Shown: positions 63,379-64,000 of the stretch, piece by piece
Layout of the letters: each line of letters starts with the position of its first letter
Position numbering within the stretch: the stretch's first letter is position 1
DNA from: DASRWI01 sp035654655
GTDB lineage: Bacteria; Bacteroidota; Ignavibacteria; Ignavibacteriales; Ignavibacteriaceae
Length of the DNA: 64,000 nucleotides
Assembly: GCA_035654655.1 (NCBI GenBank)
Contig: DASRWI010000009.1
Coordinates: forward strand, 16,820 to 80,819
Direction: 5' to 3'
The notes under the pieces: model-generated
What the model saw: only the letters and a program-made list of their open reading frames with translations
Told to the model about the DNA's origin: nothing
Database searches by the model: none
Position numbers and translations under genes: made by a program

Positions 63379-63711
63379 CTTAATATCATTCTCAGTAAAA
63401 ACTATTTTCTCCTTTATCTCCGGTTTAGTTCTTGCCTGCTGGTTTATTTTGAAGAATGGAGCATAATTATATTCAAACAGAAATCCTATAAAGTGTATTA
63501 ACTGCTTTCCGAGAGTGTTTATTGTATTTTTCTGAAAAGGCAGATCCTTGATTTTTTGTAGCCATTCCTCTGAGGATAGTTTATTAACTATGCTGCAAGA
63601 AGCGTTCTCATCGAAATATTGAATAAAATACTTATAGAAATTATGATATTCATAAATAGTTTTTGAGTGTTTATCCTTATTGACATTTAGGAAATGACTA
63701 AAATTTAGTGT
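63379..63711 (-). pseudogene. Upstream open part of the integrase: core-binding domain without a start
   Basis: The integrase frame stays open from a TAA at 63712-63714 through to the GTG at 63378, about 111 codons with no ATG, GTG or TTG. The translation includes HSKTIYEYHNFYKYFIQYF and NTINTLGKQLIHFIGFLFEY, which fit the helical SAM-like core-binding domain that precedes tyrosine-recombinase catalytic domains, then KIVFTENDIKVIFEG leading into the catalytic part. Beyond the TAA the frame reads FYLSLRSSIKEL, which could be the lost beginning. The stop therefore appears to interrupt the gene. Confidence 0.65.
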
Positions 63712-63847
63712 TTATAATTCTTTTATTGAACTTCTTAAGGATAAATAAAAATAAAATTATTAACTTAGTTTAATCTCTATTGTCTTCTTCAAAGTATAAA
63801 ATTTTCAACGGGATATAATGTTTGAACAGCCGATGTAGGGGAAGTTG

Positions 63848-64000
63848 ATGGTGGTGAACAATGGTTTCAAAAAAAATATTAAAAAGCAGTTACTCAAATT
63901 AAAAAACACCTTAAAGTATTTGGACCAGTACAAAGACATAAAAATAATAAATGAAAGAGGGCACCAATTAAATATTGCGGAAGCCAACCCTAATATTTCA
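63848..64000 (+). CDS. Possible partial gene running off the right edge
   Basis: An open frame of 51 codons from ATG at 63848 to the window edge, with AGGGGAAG 4-11 bases upstream as a plausible ribosome site. The translation is basic and helical (KKNIKKQLLKLKNTLKYLDQ, then a GHQLNIAEANPN end). I recognise no family. It could be the start of an accessory gene of the integrated element or a remnant; the overlapping minus-strand frame (63805-63987) has no support. Confidence 0.25.
   Translation, partial: MVVNNGFKKNIKKQLLKLKNTLKYLDQYKDIKIINERGHQLNIAEANPNIS

Noticed and set aside
63805..63987. 60-codon minus-strand frame at the right edge
   Set aside because: Strongly hydrophobic shadow-like composition with no ribosome site; the opposite strand has a more plausible frame.

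Overview
The window comes from an AT-rich Gram-negative bacterium of the Bacteroidota/Ignavibacteriota side of the FCB group. The evidence is a type IX secretion system (T9SS) outer-membrane translocon gene (sprA) next to its regulator porX, two proteins ending in T9SS C-terminal sorting domains with the YPNPFNP motif, Kdo/LPS export genes, and several lipoproteins with short Bacteroidota-style lipoboxes. I favour an Ignavibacteria-like organism, but that placement is inference. Most of the window is ordinary chromosomal housekeeping sequence. Only the last ~1.6 kb, beyond tRNA-Val, looks accessory.

Layout. 1-4.5 kb (minus strand): malate dehydrogenase, an RsbW-like ATP-binding protein, a predicted outer-membrane barrel and a fibronectin type III lipoprotein. 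4.6-9.1 kb: nuoABCDEF, closed by a terminator; nuoG-N are not here. 9.2-10.6 kb (minus): a lipoprotein with an internal duplication, and ferritin. 10.7-19.7 kb (plus): PBP4-type D,D-carboxypeptidase, histone-deacetylase-like amidohydrolase, prmA, alr, an unknown helical protein, manC, a T9SS-targeted amidase and a DUF985 cupin. 20.1-32.2 kb (plus): sprA, porX, tsaE, tsaB, a double DUF1573 protein, accD and panC, converging on birA-coaX. 33.9-40.2 kb: dnaK, an HGSNAT-like membrane protein, ruvB, an M1 peptidase and CsbD. 40.2-46.9 kb: a CHASE histidine kinase divergent from pstSCAB-phoU. 46.9-48.7 kb (minus): TetR regulator, YtxH protein and rhomboid protease. 48.9-53.3 kb: kdsA-kdsD-lptC-ostA-lptB. 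53.3-55.0 kb (minus): two paralogous lipoproteins and pdxH. 55.2-62.2 kb: a fused E2-E1 2-oxoglutarate dehydrogenase of the actinobacterial KGD/OdhA type, tRNA-Gly, an unknown exported protein, a GDP-mannose dehydratase and a T9SS-targeted beta-helix protein. 62.4-64 kb: tRNA-Val, direct repeats and an integrase whose 5' end is damaged.

How the genes fit together. SprA would pass the amidase and the beta-helix protein to the cell surface under PorX control. KdsA and KdsD make Kdo precursors, while LptC, an OstA-like protein and LptB export LPS. ManC and the GDP-mannose dehydratase supply activated sugars. AccD, BirA, PanC and CoaX link fatty-acid synthesis, biotin loading and CoA synthesis. 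PstSCAB-PhoU takes up phosphate, probably from a promoter carrying a Pho-box-like direct repeat.

I found no convincing wholly new multi-gene system and no CRISPR array. The points most worth checking are: (1) sprA has about 170 codons of open frame, including a signal-peptide-like segment, upstream of its first ATG with no canonical start codon; (2) the fused E2-E1 oxoglutarate dehydrogenase outside Actinobacteria; (3) the sprA-porX adjacency; (4) a peptidoglycan amidase carrying a T9SS sorting tail; (5) paired direct repeats between tRNA-Val and a decayed integrase; (6) several lipoprotein families with internal or tandem duplication.
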